From positions 18,683,886 to 18,747,885 of the forward strand of contig CM053800.1 in NCBI GenBank assembly GCA_028671895.1: a stretch of DNA of 64,000 nucleotides, given 5' to 3'. Each line of letters begins with the position of its first letter. The first letter of the stretch is position 1. Of this stretch, positions 11,609 through 24,039 are shown piece after piece. The stretch comes from Oenanthe sinensis. Taxonomy: Eukaryota; Streptophyta; Magnoliopsida; Apiales; Apiaceae. The notes below the pieces were generated by a model, which did no database searches, was not told where the DNA came from, and was given only the letters and a program-made list of their open reading frames with translations. Both the position numbers and the translations under genes were made by a program.

Positions 11609-12924
11609 ATGTCTAGAAACAAGTATGAAAGCATAAAGATTCCAATCTTAAAGAAGGCTTAATACCCTACATGGAGGGTAAAAATGTTGATGTTTTTGGA
11701 AGCTACAGATCCTGACTATCTAGACAGGATCAATGAAGGTCAGTATCTACCAACAAAACTAGTTCCAACCACCATAGTTGAAGGAATGCAAGTTCCTGAG
11801 TACTATACTCTGAAGGATATAAAGGAGTGGACTAATGAGGAGAAAATGGAATTTCTCAAGGATGCAAAGGTGAGAAATATCCTATATAACAGTCTAGACT
11901 CTGTGATGTCTAATAGAGTGATTGCTTACAAGACTACAAAGGAAATATGGGATGCACTAGAGGTTCAATGTCAAGGAACCAAAGAGATCAAAAAGAACAT
12001 GAGATCTGTTCTTATTCAAGAATATGAATACTTTGAGGCTACACAGAATGAGTCTCTTCCTGATACATACTACAGATTCCTTACTCTATTGAATGATTTA
12101 GCTTTGGTTGATAAGGTGTATGATAATGAGGATTCAAACACCAAGTTTCTAAGGGTTCTACCTGAAGAATGGGACTTACAAACATCTCTAATAAGAGATA
12201 TGGCAGATTTGGATGAGATGTCACTAGATGAGGTTTATGGAAAGCTGAAAACTCATGATTTGGAGTTACAGTAAAGGAAAAGCAGGAAGAGCAACAAATC
12301 AAAGTCAATTGCATTGAACGTAGAGACAAAGGTTGTTAAAGTAAAGGAATAGTGTGCTAGTGTATCCAAAGGAAAGGGAAAAGTTGTGCTGGTAAAGGAA
12401 AGTAGTAAGTCATAGTCTAAAATAAACTCTAATGATGAATCCATAGACTCTAATATGATGGAAATGGTTGCTATGATTGTAAAAGATTCAAAAAGATGAA
12501 GAATAGGAAGTTCAGGAAACAGGGAAAGTTTCAGAAAAAATCTAGTGAGTCTAAAAACAAAGATAGATTCAGAAAGAGAGGAAATATAAATGGGAAGTCA
12601 AAAACATTTGACAAATCAAAGGTGAAGTGTTACAAGTGCAACAAGATGGGGCACTTTGCTATTGAGTGCAGGAGCAAAGAAGCTGGAAAAGTGCTTATAT
12701 CATCCAACAAGGACTGGATGGATCCCTCAGACTCTGATGAGGAAGTGAATTATGCTCTCATAGCAAACGCTGAGACTCCCACTGCAAACTCTGACAAGGT
12801 ACCGGATTCAACCTTCAATATAAACCCTGATAATTTATATGAGATGAAATATTTTCTTAGAACTTTGCATGTTAGTTTTAAAAGTCAATCTCTTGAGAAT
12901 GAAAGACTAAAATCAGAAATTTAA
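11609..12924 (+). pseudogene. C1 gag, broken
   Basis: The capsid-type Gag starts at the ATG at 11609 (MSRNKYESIKIPIL). An in-frame TAA at 11660 interrupts it. The main open part is 11684-12274, with IWDALEVQCQGTKEIK and SLDEVYGKLKTHDLELQ, a typical copia Gag core. After a stop and frame change, 12496-12924 contains a CCHC zinc knuckle (CYKCNKMGHFAIEC, about residues 50-63 of that frame) preceded by a Lys/Arg-rich stretch, as expected for RNA binding. Several stops make it non-functional. Confidence 0.88.
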
Positions 12925-13872
12925 ACTTTGTCTGCCAAAAATGATTTTCTTGAATATGAACTTGTTAACATGTTAAGTTCCAAGAAAGATTGTGAGAATG
13001 CTATTCACATGCAAACTCAGCTAGAGATTCAAGTTACTTACCTAAAAGCTGAGATAGCCACAGAAAAGGAGACTTTCAGAGTTTGGACAAACTCTGACAA
13101 GAAAGACCAAGAAATTCTTTTGACAAGAATTGGACATCTACTCTAGGTTATGAATCTGACAAGGAGAAAAATGCTAAGAATGATAAGACACACACAGGAA
13201 AAAAAGATAAGTTGAGTAAACCTGTTAACTTTGTTAGAGCCAGTAATGAAAAGGACACTTCTGATAAATTCTCTAATAACCACAAAAGTAAATAGAATAG
13301 GGTGTCTGAGAATAAACCAGTCAATGTTGAGTTACTCTCTCAAAACAACTTAAGGAAAAATTGAAGTATGTCACCAACAATAATAAGCCTAAAAAGGTCA
13401 AGATGAATAGAAATGGGAAAGTAGAAATTTCTAAGGAGAATAATTATAAGAATATTCTTGATACTCCTAGAAAAACATGTTTCACATGTGAAAATTCTAA
13501 TCATCTTGCTATTGACTATAGGCAAAATAGAAAGAATGAACCTGAAAGATCTAGATTAGTAGATATGAAACAGACTATATGTAGACCACAAAGTCCTTGT
13601 TTTCATTGTGGTAGTTTATGACATTCCATTTACACTTGTAAAGAATATCAATCTGTATTTCAACTACTATGAACTTTTTCCTCATTTGAATAAAACTCTT
13701 ATTTCTTCTAATTGTACTGTTAAACAAAAGTATGTTATAAAATTTGATAGAAGAATAAACTCTGAAAATGTAAACTCTGTTAACTTAAACTCTAATAAAG
13801 TTGTTTCAGCTGCAAAAGTTAAAAAATTTAAAAAGAAAGGATCCAAACTTGTTTGGGTCCTCAAAACCACTA
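12925..13872 (+). pseudogene. C1 gag-protease linker with a second zinc-knuckle block
   Basis: Fragments of a Lys/Asn-rich linker between nucleocapsid and protease. 13361-13621 contains a damaged CFTCENSNHL block and then PCFHCGSL; the frame breaks and HSIYTCKEY follows, so a second Cys/His motif (C-x2-C-x4-H-x4-C) spans about 13597-13640. 13608-13877 ends in a Lys-rich segment before protease. Stops and shifts occur throughout. Confidence 0.7.
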
Positions 13873-14228
13873 ATTAAGTTGCATTAATTAATTGCAGGGA
13901 AACATGAAAAACATCTTAGTAATTGATAGTGGATGTTCTGCACACATGACTGGAAACAAATCCCTACTTTTCAGAGTTTGAGGAGAAGGCTGGCACATTA
14001 ATATCTTATGGAGATGGCAATATAGGAAGAACACTGGGATATGGCAACATTGTGATTGGAAATGTCATCATTGAAAATGTAGCTCTTATTGAAGGACTCG
14101 AGCATAATCTGCTAAGTGTGAGTCAAATGATAGACATAGATTATTCTATGGAATTTTATGAAACACACTGTGATGTCAAAAGCAAAAAGACTAGAAAAGT
14201 GGTATTGATAGGCCATAGACATAATAAT
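13873..14228 (+). pseudogene. C1 aspartic protease fragment
   Basis: The protease active-site block IDSGCSAHMTGNKSLL is near 13923-13970 with the catalytic Asp-Ser-Gly intact. A frameshift follows, then IGNVIIENVALIEGLEHNLL and SVSQMID (14052 on). The reading frame runs directly into the family A LTR at 14229, so the protease is truncated. Confidence 0.82.
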
Positions 14229-15352
14229 TGTTGGTGAGATTATGAAGCCGTATGAATAGTAATCGTGATAACTCAACACTAGAACAGGACATGTAAATAA
14301 TACTACGTCTACACAGAAATCAGGAAGAAATGAAGACAAGACAAATACAGTGAATCAAGACATTAGAAGAAGTTTTGAAGTCTACTACAGGTCACTGAAA
14401 GAAGTTCATTAATATGTTCAAGCGTCAGTGAAGAATAATGTGTAAAGACTTTCAGGATTTCAAAAGTGTTGAAGATTCAGTATAAAAGTGCCACTAAAAG
14501 ATTTCAGTGTATTAGCATTGATTGAAGATAGACAGTGTTCGAAGCATAGGAATCTAGAAGGATTGAAGACAAGGTAAAGACAAAGATTAAAGAAGATAGC
14601 CGCAGTCTTGAATTTATACTCACTGAAAGAAGTACGTTTATATGTTCAAGCGTTAGTGAAGAACAGAGAATGAAGTATTCAAGATTGTGGGAGTAATGAA
14701 GACGTTGTCTAAGTACCAATAAAGATTCTAGTGAAGTTACAATGTTTATTGACAGTTAGTGTTCAAAACAATGAAGTTACTGCAAACTTAACAATGTACG
14801 TAAGACTATAATATAAAGACCTGGATCAAAGTTAGTCGTCTGTGAACCAGACCAGTTGTACTAGGCGTTAGCAGTTTGTGTAAGAAATCTGAGTATTAAC
14901 TATAGAAGAATTGATAAGTTGAAGAACGTACTTGGAAAGAACAGTTATTTATTAAGGTAAGAAAAGTGATTTGTAGAGACTACAGCTAAACAGCTCAAAG
15001 GGTGCAGGGTGCAAAGTGTCACAACCTTGGTACGAAAAGTGAAAGTTTTTGAACTACAGTCGAAGAACGGAAACAACTAAGGGTACAGGGTGTAATGTGA
15101 CAAGACATTAGTACAAGAAATGGAAGTTGGTGAACTTTTGTCAAGGAATGAATAGAGGGTCAAAGTGCAATAACTAAACAACAATTTGACCATATAAATT
15201 AATTTGGTGCAACATACAAACACAAGGTTCAACTTAACGCATATATTTGTTTATGTGGCACCAACATAAGGGCTATAGTGACCAGGCACAACATACATCT
15301 ATATTTGGCGCAACTCAGGTTTACACACCACAATCACTCTTCCAGGCGCAAC
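14229..15352 (+). mobile_element. Partial family A LTR, 3'-truncated
   Basis: Begins TGTTGGTGAGATTATGAAGC, the start of the family A LTR, inside the C1 protease. It matches the reverse complement of 49123-50957, for example GGGTGCAGGGTGCA, AACTACAGTCGAAGAACGGA and the final GAATAGAGGGTCAAAGT block near 15150. Beyond about 15180 it diverges and carries several GGCGCAAC/GGTGCAAC words. No LTR end (CCTAACA) is present. The junction at about 15352 leads straight into family B sequence. Confidence 0.8.
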
Positions 15353-15359
15353 AAAGAGG

Positions 15360-15830
15360 GATGTTGATCTACTTCACATTGATTATGAAGATGGATCTCA
15401 TTTAACTTACACATTCAAACAAGTCACGGAGCAAGGCTATGGTACCCTAAGGAAGATATACACATTGCTTAATAGAAAATATTATCTCACTAAAGATCTA
15501 GGAAAAGAAATTCCGGAAAAAATGAAGAAATTGAGAGAGGCACCACTTCAAGAAGAAAGGGATGACAAAATTAAAATCTGGAATCCTAAGAGAAAGAAGG
15601 TACTTCATGAACCTTTCTACATAATGATTTATAAGGACAGGGAGGGCGAAGAAAAATGCATTGATATTTGTCAAGAATTGGACAAATTGCCCAACCTGGA
15701 GTTGAACTTCCTTCCAAGTCAATTAGACTACAATGTAGAGGATGAAATAATTCTGAGGGGATCTCTATTCAGGAAAATGAAAGAAAACTCAGATAGAGAA
15801 AATGAGCCAAAGAGTAGAAGAAGAAGATAG
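15360..15830 (+). CDS. Uncharacterised post-pol ORF of element B1
   Basis: The open frame runs from about 15360 (entering from the junction, first residues DVDLLHIDYEDGSHLTY) to the TAG at 15828-15830, about 156 residues, with no internal stop although its surroundings are decayed. The C-terminal half reads KIKIWNPKRKKVLHEPFYI then EKCIDICQELDKLPNLELNF and ends in an Arg-rich tail (SRRRR). It is charged and has no membrane segment, zinc motif or catalytic motif I recognise. Its place between pol and the polypurine tract matches the extra ORFs of some large plant copia elements. The N-terminus is lost, so an initiation codon cannot be assigned. Confidence 0.6.
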   Translation, partial: DVDLLHIDYEDGSHLTYTFKQVTEQGYGTLRKIYTLLNRKYYLTKDLGKEIPEKMKKLREAPLQEERDDKIKIWNPKRKKVLHEPFYIMIYKDREGEEKCIDICQELDKLPNLELNFLPSQLDYNVEDEIILRGSLFRKMKENSDRENEPKSRRRR

Positions 15831-15993
15831 AGAATTTAGACTCAAACTCATCAAGGTTCATCTGTTACTAGTACATGATCGTTATGTCTCTAGTTACTTT
15901 ATATTTTAATATTGTAATTCTCTCTAGATTGATTACACTTAAGGGTCTTGTTATCATCAACAAAAAATTTATGTATATTCCTCACATTCATAG

Positions 15994-16005
15994 ATATGGG
16001 GAGAT
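15994..16005 (+). other. B1 polypurine tract
   Basis: ATATGGGGAGAT lies directly before the TG of the 3' LTR, the expected plus-strand priming site. It shows that the LTR at 16006 is a 3' LTR and not a solo LTR. Confidence 0.85.
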
Positions 16006-17549
16006 TGTTAGGAATTATGAGTTTTGATGATAACAAAGTTCTTGGAATTATAATATAGAATCCATTTTAATTGTAACTAGTCAATGGATATAAGTTTTAT
16101 AAATATCCATTGACAAGGAAACCATTTATTAGTTGAAATTATTCATCAACTGATAAAATAGAGTGTAGCAGTTGATTCATGTTTCTATTTTATCAATTGA
16201 TTGTAATATGTCAACGGATGTCATAATCTAGTCAACTGATATCTATTTGACTTCAATTGATAACTCTTCCACTGATGAGAAGAATGACTGACAAAATATA
16301 AATATTGTAAGTCAGAATTCTCTCAAATGAAGTGATCAACAGATATTGGAATCAATGGATAAAGACACTGTTCGATGGATAAAGGTTCACATAGGTCAAA
16401 TCAATGGATCTCCATCAACAAATGAAAGCATCAAGGCTATAAACGGATAAAAGCAATTAATGGATAAGGAGTCGATGAATAAACTAATTATCCATTGATA
16501 CATCAATTGATCAATGGATAACCTATCCATCGATGGATAAGTAAAGGAGGATCAACTGATAGGCGTTACAACAATTATTAGTTGATCAAGGTTTTCCAAA
16601 TTAGAAAAAGATAAAAGGAATGAGATCTTTATAGAAACTGAATTAATGGAAGACAGTCCTATTAGGATTGTGAAGACTTTCAAGGAAACACAGTCTTCAA
16701 GAAAAAGATCAAGATAAAGATTTTTCCAGTACAAGACAAATGCAAAGGAAACTGTGAAAAGAAGCTACAATCTATTTTAGTAAATACATTGTAAAATGTA
16801 ATTTCAATTTGCATTTTATCTATCGAAAGAAAAATAGATGTAGGATGTGAACTGCTGTATATTGTGACGCCCCCAGATCCGGGGTCAGGAATCTAGGTTG
16901 TCACTATCCAATTTTCACCACAATAACATCATTCACCTGCTTTAACCATTATAATAACCAAACATAAAAGCAGTGACCCCAAACCAAACACACAACTCGA
17001 GTTATAGTCTCAGGGAACGAACTTAAAATAATAACGATTATTACAAACCAATGTAACCTCAGGATCTCACACTACTAATATAACTTCCACATGATATTAC
17101 ATTAGAAGTAAACATTACTCCAAGATCTATTATCACATTACATATTTTTCCACAAGTCTAGGATTCTAATCTGGAATCCCGTGTTTCTTGCACCATTTAT
17201 CGAAGTCCGGAACCTGACTAGCTCAAGCTCGAAGCTTCCTGTTCCTTAACATAATACCCGAGGTAGACAATTCATAGTCATCTCTTTCTGCAAGATATAA
17301 GATTTATAAAAAGCAAGAATGAGCCAAAGAATGCTCAGCAAGTTATATGTATCAGAATATTTCAAGGAAAATGTGATAGCCATATTTATCCTAACTGGAT
17401 ATTCAACAATAAAATACATAACTAGCAATCTAATTGAAGATGTATAGCCAGTTATATCTCGACAATAAATGACTCAAGATTCACGATGCAAGAAGATATT
17501 CACAACAATAATGCAGTTCACGTTACTGCAATACAACAATTTAAGTTCA

Positions 17550-17850
17550 TAATTTTTGAGACTGACAGTATCAATAACTTAGCACAATGGTCTCAATCAC
17601 CGAGTACCATTCGTTTGAGTACCAATAAGCAAGCAGTTCAATATACTGCGGAAAGAATGAATGAAAGTTCATCAATTCCCATTAACACTATCAGTAACTT
17701 AGCACCATGGCTTTCGTTATAGTGTAGGAACAATGAAACTGATATATGCGAATAAAACAGTACTCAAAACAACCAACCAACTCAGAGTGGATTACATTCC
17801 CGTTGACACTATCGGTAACTCAGCACCTAAGCTTTCGTTACAGTGCAACG
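17550..17850. repeat. Three diverged repeats in the solo gypsy-type LTR
   Basis: The word AACTTAGCAC(C/A)ATGG preceded by ACTATCAGTAACTT-like sequence recurs near 17575, 17697 and 17817. Units are about 120 bp apart and include AGCTTTCGTTA(C/T)AGTG in the last two. Open frames here (17486-17722, 17733-17915) follow the repeat and are probably not genes. Confidence 0.6.
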
Positions 17851-18108
17851 TCAAATTCCAATTGGAAGAAACGGGATTAACTGGAGATTTTTCAACGCCC
17901 TATTGTACGCGATGATCAGTCGCCTTGTACAATAGAAAAACCAGTCACTTTCTCTACTAGTAGAAGGACAACCCCTTATCGGGACGTCACCCTAGGCAAC
18001 ACATGGGCCTTTAGTTTACGGCTGGGTCGTGCGTCACCGACCTCTTACGCAACCTTACTCCAGTCCCTGATGAATACTTAAACATTCATTAAACCTAGAA
18101 GGAAATTT

Positions 18109-18980
18109 AATCAAGCCTTCTAGAATAACAACAATCCACTCTAGGATTTCAATCAACTGTTAAGGAAGGGAATTCAATACCACCTTCCAGAACAACAACA
18201 ATCCATCATAGGATTTCATCAACAGATAAGGAAAGGAATTTAATACAACCTTCCAGAACAACACAACAATCCATCACAGGATTTCATCAACAGATAAGGA
18301 AGGAAATTTAATACGACCTTCCAGAACAACACAACGATCCATCACAGGATTTCAATCAACAGATAAGGAAGGGAATTTAATACAATCTTCCGGAACAACA
18401 ACGATAATCCATCACAGGATTTCGATCAACAGATAAGGAAGAAAATTTAATACAACCTTCCAGAACAACAACGACAATCCATCACAAAATTTCGATCAAC
18501 AGATAAGGAAGGAAATTTAATACGACCTTCCAGAACAACACAACGATCCATCACAGGATTTCAATCAACAGATAAGGAAGGGAATTTAATACAACCTTCC
18601 GGAACAACAACGACAATCCATCACAGGATTTCGATCAACAGATAAGGAAGGAAATTTAATACGACCTTCCAGAACAACACAACGATCCATCACAGGATTT
18701 CAATCAACAGATAAGGAAGGGAATTTAATACAACCTTCCGGAACAACAACGACAATCCATCACAGGATTTCGATCAACAGATAAGGAAGGAAATTTAATA
18801 CAACCTTCCAGAACAACAACGACAATCCATCACAAGATTTCGATCAACAGATAAGGAAGGAAATTTAATACGACCTTCCAGAACAACACAACGATCCATC
18901 ACAGGATTTCAATCAACAGATAAGGAAGGGAATTTAATACAACCTTCCAGAACAACAACGACCTATTGTAAGATTTCAAT
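18109..18980. repeat. 69/70-bp tandem array with higher-order alternation
   Basis: Unit starts (GGAA after GATAA) fall near 18109, 18164, 18230, 18298, 18367, 18437, 18507, 18576, 18646, 18715, 18785, 18855 and 18924. From 18298 spacing is strictly 69 or 70 bp. Type A units carry CGACCTTCCAGAACAACACA and TTTCAATC; type B units carry CTTCCGGAACAACAACGACA and TTTCGATC; a B-prime unit follows B twice. The order A B B' A B A B B' A B shows that whole multimers were duplicated, as in satellite DNA. Confidence 0.9.
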
Positions 18981-21900
18981 ATCTGACAATAGCTTGGCTC
19001 CCCAAACCAAGTGGAAGTACTCTCGAAACGTCTGGGTTGACTCTCAGTCAACGAATTCAACAAGACAGAAACCCTTGAATCAAGGAGTCTCAAGAACGCG
19101 ACCGGGGAGCCGCTAATACTAGCTAAAATAGACTCCACAAAACATTACCGTTTTGGGGTGAAACCATGGGCCACGAGACACCAATACAACTGGGAGGAAT
19201 ATCGGAGTCGGACGTTACCTCCCGAACCTGGAGTTATCGACTCAGAATAAATACAAAATATCCGAGTCATCGCTCACCATTTATTATTTAATGAAAAATA
19301 ATATTTAAAGAAATTTAGACAACTCCAGAATATTTTTAAAGAATAAATAAATATTTTATTAATATTTAGGAGGCCCAGAATAGTCCTCGAAAAATATTAA
19401 AAGGATTTAAAAGAATTAAAATATTTAATCCCAATATAATCAAGATTATTTAATATTTAAATAATCCTAAACGATTCAACATATTTAAATAATATTTAAT
19501 CAACATTAAATAATATTTAAATAAGCCAAAACGAATTGAAAGTATTTAATCAGTAGTTAAATACTTTTAAATATCCCAAAATATTTAAATAATATTTAAT
19601 CAATATTAAATAATATTTAAATAATCTCAAATGCCCTGAAAGTATTTACTTAACCTTTAAATACTTTCTATATTCTTTAAATAATATTTAATAAACTAAA
19701 TATTATTTAAAATATTGAACCTCGACTAACCGTCGAGACACACTAGACTACTCCCGGTCGACCATCGAGCACCAAAAAGATGTACTCGACACCAGATTCA
19801 GTTATACAAAACTGAAAACAAACGTCCTCTAACTTTTTAAGAAGTTCAGAGGTGGCTCAGAATTAGGTTGAAAGGATCTAGTCCTACTCGCAAGGAACTA
19901 CCTTAAACAACCTATGCATACATATGTCATACATCAGAATCAAGGTGACAAAGTGTCAGATACTTGCATACTCTAACTTTTCGAGAAGTTCAGAGTAACA
20001 ACAGAATCAAGTTATATATGAACAAGACAGTTCAAGGTGAAATGCCGACGTGCATTTCCAATAACAATCATGAGCTAAGTAGTTCCAAACACCACAAAAT
20101 GTATAATAGAAGAACTTATCATTAAGTCAAAGATTTCAAAAAGTTTGGCTTCACCATGAATCAACAATATTCTGATATGGAATAAAACAATAGAGTCGGA
20201 AACTTGCCTAGAGTCCAAGAAATGCCATTCCAGCTTCTCCACGCTCCGGGTACTCTATAATCATATAAGAACCCACTCTTAGTTTACATACATATGTAGC
20301 AGGCTAATTGTAATTTATACAATTACTCTACCCGGTACTTCACCTCCTCGGGCCTACTTTAGCTACTCGTAAAACTATCCTCTCAATAGTTTTTAATCAA
20401 GTTCTTTGCACCTACGTATAGTCATGATATTCCTCAACAACTTCCGTTACTGGGTCGACTCGAGACAAGTCCTCTATCTTGCTCGAAATCATTCCTCAAA
20501 ACGGTTGTTCAACCTTTTCTTATGTTCATCTCACTTAACACCCTGTTTTCCGTCATTTTTAATAAATTGGAAATTAATCATTTTGACACGATTCCTTCTC
20601 TGGGGTCTTATATGACTGTCAAAGAATCTCCTACAAAAGTTTCGGATTTTATTAAGCTCCGTAGCTAGTCCAATCATAGCCTCAAAGTTGGACAAAAACA
20701 GGATTTTTATTTCCTGCGCTACCGTTACTAAAACGTCCATAACTTTTGACTCGTAACTCCGAATGACGCAAAATTAGCGCTCAAACGATCTAGAGATCAT
20801 CTACTATTTAACCATATCAGTCATAATCCAAGAACAATGACTGAATGTTCCCAGACTTTGCTGGACAGTTACTGCAGTAAGGTTAGAAAAAAAATTGGCA
20901 TGGTTTCGTTTATAAACTCATCGTTTTCCATTTTTATTCTACTTCAAATCAACCAACAAACAATCCCAAACTCCTCAACCAACACCAACAATCAACATAC
21001 TACAACTCCAAGCAATAAAAATCAATTTAGCTCAAGAATTAAGAGTTTAACAATTATTAACCAAACACATGCATCCATGCTTAAACAATGCTACCCATGG
21101 CTTGTATAACCTTAAACAATCATCAACCAAGCCAAATGAACTCAAGAATCAAAGAACTAAATTTTTAATTTTCGTAGTTACTGTTCATCGTCACTTTCAA
21201 CTCAAGAAATGAACATGCTATGGAGTGTGGGTATGAGAGATGTTACCATAGATGTGTAGAGTTTGGAAACACCTTTCTTTTAAGCTATTAAACACCATAA
21301 TCCATGGAGGCTAGCTTGATTTCTCTTCCTCTCTTGAAAATTCTGCCGAGAGCTTTTCCAATGGGGGGAGAAGAACTGATTTTTCTTTTTTTCTTGGTAA
21401 ATGTGTGGTGGAGCTTGATATTTAATTCGGTTTGTACGGTAATCGCGTAATTCCCCGATAACGTTTTAATCTCTCGTTATCGTACTCTTTTTCTTTCGTC
21501 CCACCTAAGTTTTAAAAACTTAAAATCTCATATTATGATTCTAATATATTTTAGAATCATTAAATTAATACTCTTTAATTGTTTCGAGAATTTACGAAAC
21601 AATTCTCCGAATAAACACTAATTACTTACACCGTCTCTCAATTTCTGTTACGACTTCTATCCGGACTTCAAATTCATTTTTGTTAGACCAAAAATAATTA
21701 TAAGTCCCATATTGTTTGCATATGCTACCGTAACACCGATACGCATATTTTCGAATATCCCGTATATTAAGAATATGGTCTCACACTTCAAGTACCTTAT
21801 GAAGAAAATAAATCCATAAAATCATTTATTCATAAAATGAAAAATTTTATCCAAAAATCTTAATAACCCCAAGCGTCAAAAATACGGGTTATTACATATA

Positions 21901-22440
21901 TAGTCTTAGCAGTTCATTGTAACATGAGTGTGAGAATATTGCTTTTCTTTGTTCACATTTTATACTTATAAGCAGCTTGGTTATTCTGACCAAGGTTAAT
22001 TGAAAACAAAACATTCACTAGTGGAAAACCAATCCACTAGTAATTTTTAAATTGCCTTGTTTTGTTTTCGATTTATCAGATTTTTAATTCTAGCTTAAAT
22101 AGTTTCTTTACTTTGCATTTTCAAACATTTCAAACAATTTCTACAAAATTTAAATCTGCAAGAAACTTTCACATTTCTTAAATATTTAACCCCCATTCTA
22201 CAAACTGTGTACTTAAGGGAAATAACATAGCTTCAGCTTTATAAACTAGGAAAATCTTCAGACTCTTATGATTTCCAGTCTCTGAAAGACTATAGACTCT
22301 GATAGTCTATAGACTCTGATTTACATCCAGACTCTGGTTTTATTTCTTCAGAAAATCTTCTAAGTACAAATGACATTGATACCTATACTGGGACTAACTA
22401 GACTATATTCTAGCAATTTGTACATCATCAAATGAATATA

Positions 22441-23985
22441 TTCCTAATAACATTTATTGTTGTTCCTTGAAAAACTCCCCCTGAATGAATGCTAGGGTTG
22501 TGTGGAGAATTCTCAAGTTGTATATGACTGAAATCCTCAGTGTTTCTCTATTCATTTGTATCATGTGAAATTTCCATATGTGAGCCTTTATGTGCGTTGC
22601 CATTTTTTTCATTTTCAGATGCTTCCATTTCTATTTCATCTTCAAATCTCAAACTGTCACAAGTTTCTCCTTCAAGACTCAGGGCAGGAAACTTCAAGTG
22701 ATCAAAAGTCACATTTGTGCTTTCTATCACTTTTTGTTGATCAATCACATATACTTTATAGACAATTTATCCAAAGAATATCTTATAAAGATTCCTTCAT
22801 ATGCTTTGGCTTCAAATTTTCTTAGATGGTCAGCATCATCTTTGAGAACAAAGCATTTTGCTCCAAACACATGCATATGCTTGACATATGGTCTTCTATT
22901 TGTCATGATATGATAAGGAGTCTTTCCAACAGATTTTGTGATGAGTGTCCAATTTTGAGTGTAACATGCAGTCCTGATAGCTTCAGCCCAAAAGCTTATT
23001 GGTAGACTAACTTCTGCTAACATGGTCCTTGCAGATTTAATTAAAGTCATGTTTTTCCTCTCAACAACTCCATTTTGTTGTGGAGTTCTTGGAGCTGAGA
23101 ATTGGTGTGTAATTCCATTCTCTTTGCAGAATTTACTTAAACTAGCATTTTTGAATTATGTTCCATTATCATTTCTTATTGCCACAACAGGTATTGGGTC
23201 TTTATCCATTCTCATTAGATTTTTAATAATAAGTTCAAGAGTTTCATCTTTTGAGTGCATGAATTTCACCCCATGTGTATTTGGAGATATCATCCACAAT
23301 GAAAGTGCATACCTTTTCTTGGATACAAACATGACATTCATTGGTCCAAAAAGGTCCATGTGAATCAATTATAGAGGCATTATGATTGAAGTGAATTATT
23401 TGCTTCTGCAACTTGACCTTTTCATCTTTACTTTTTGACATGCCTCACATAATCCTTCTATGCAGAATTCAAGTGAGGGCAGGTCCTTTACCAACTCTCT
23501 TTTGATTAGAGAATTGAGATTCTTCAAGTTCAAGTGAGACAATCTCTTGTGCCAAAGCCAACTTTCTCTTGCTGAGGCTTTGGTGTAGAAACATCATATT
23601 TTATCCTTGTTTGCAGAGTCCAAATCATCTACAGAAAGGCTTCCTTTCCTTACTCCATGTAAGAAACTTCTTTGGTCTTTATGTATGATATAAGGTACAT
23701 TTCTTTATCAAACTCCACCTTCAAGTCTTTATTGTAGAATTGAGTTATGCTTAATAAATTGTGCTTTAAACCATTTACCAAAACTTCATCTTTAATGACA
23801 ACATTTGCATGAATCAATTTACCATATCCCATAGTGAAACCAATGCTGTTGTCTCCAAATGTCACCATTGGGTCAACCTCTTCCTTGAATTGTGATAGCA
23901 GGGCTTTGTCACCAGTCATGCGCCTTGCGAATCCACTGTCCAAGATCCACATAACCTTTTTCTTCTTACCCGTGCCCTGCAATCA
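22441..23985 (-). pseudogene. E1 protease-integrase, broken
   Basis: The protease (23982-23650) has LDSGFARRMTGDKALL, with the catalytic DSG kept but the following Cys replaced by Phe, then GLKHNLLSITQFY. The integrase zinc domain reads WLWHKRLSHLNLKNL with CEACQK further on (about 23580-23430). The core shows HMDLFGPMNV (about 23365), a damaged RNDNGT, and PQQNGVVERKN (about 23070), followed by SARTMLAEVSLPISFWAEAI (in 23050-22745). The C-terminal part fades to GGVFQGTTIN near 22460. Stops and frame changes interrupt it, and no reverse transcriptase follows. Long plus-strand frames over this stretch are shadows. Confidence 0.87.
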
Positions 23986-24039
23986 AAACAATATCAAGTT
24001 TTTTTGGTACCCAAACTAGGTTGGGTCCTTTATGCTTAG

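Larger units (their letters stand above)
11070..14228 (+). mobile_element. C1: 5' part of a Ty1/copia element, family C
   Basis: The order is LTR, primer-binding site, gag, a linker with a second zinc knuckle, then the start of protease. It stops inside protease at 14228, where a family A LTR begins. Integrase, reverse transcriptase and RNase H of this copy are absent from the window. Confidence 0.85.
16863..21896. mobile_element. Solo LTR of Ty3/gypsy type, 5034 bp, TSD TATAT
   Basis: The ends are TGTGACGCCCCCAGATCC and CGGGTTATTACA, flanked by 5-bp direct repeats TATAT (16858-16862 and 21897-21901), and the interrupted family B LTR continues cleanly on both sides. Neither terminal sequence recurs inside and no gag-pol is found, so it is a single very long LTR left by recombination. 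It holds a 69/70-bp tandem array, a three-copy repeat around 17550-17850 and an AT-rich part (19265-19720) rich in ATTTAAATAATATTTAA. Orientation is uncertain: read on the minus strand it starts TGTAATAACCCG and ends GGGGGCGTCACA, which also suits a gypsy LTR, and a TATA-like TTAAATATCAAGC lies near 21415 in that sense. Lineage cannot be assigned. Confidence 0.82.
15353..22227 (+). mobile_element. B1: 3' part of a Ty1/copia element, family B
   Basis: Consists of a post-pol ORF (to 15830), a polypurine tract (15994-16005) and the 3' LTR (16006-22227), which is split by a gypsy-type solo LTR. The upstream gag-pol part is absent. Its right end (22227) cuts into element E1. Confidence 0.8.
16006..22227 (+). 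repeat. B1 3' LTR, interrupted by a gypsy-type solo LTR
   Basis: Starts TGTTAGGAATTATGAGTTTT and ends TTAAGGGAAATAACA. After removing 16863-21896 and one target duplication it is about 1183 bp, close to the 1154 bp of the B2 LTR at 52666-53819. Both contain many (A/G)TGGATAA words (16370-16545 here), an AGCAGCTTGGT(A)TTCT block, and the ACTAGTGGAAAA/ACCAATCCACTAGT inverted pair near the 3' end. Confidence 0.9.

Noticed and set aside
18109..18980. Regularly spaced repeats that could suggest a CRISPR-like array
   Set aside because: The units are contiguous 69/70-bp tandem repeats with no unique spacers, inside a plant LTR with a clear target duplication.
16863..21896. Interpretation as a complete gypsy element
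   Set aside because: The terminal sequences do not recur as a second LTR, and no gag, protease, RT or integrase motif lies between them.
22556..22913. Two overlapping plus-strand frames of 89 and 107 residues
   Set aside because: Antisense shadows of the E1 integrase C-terminal region.
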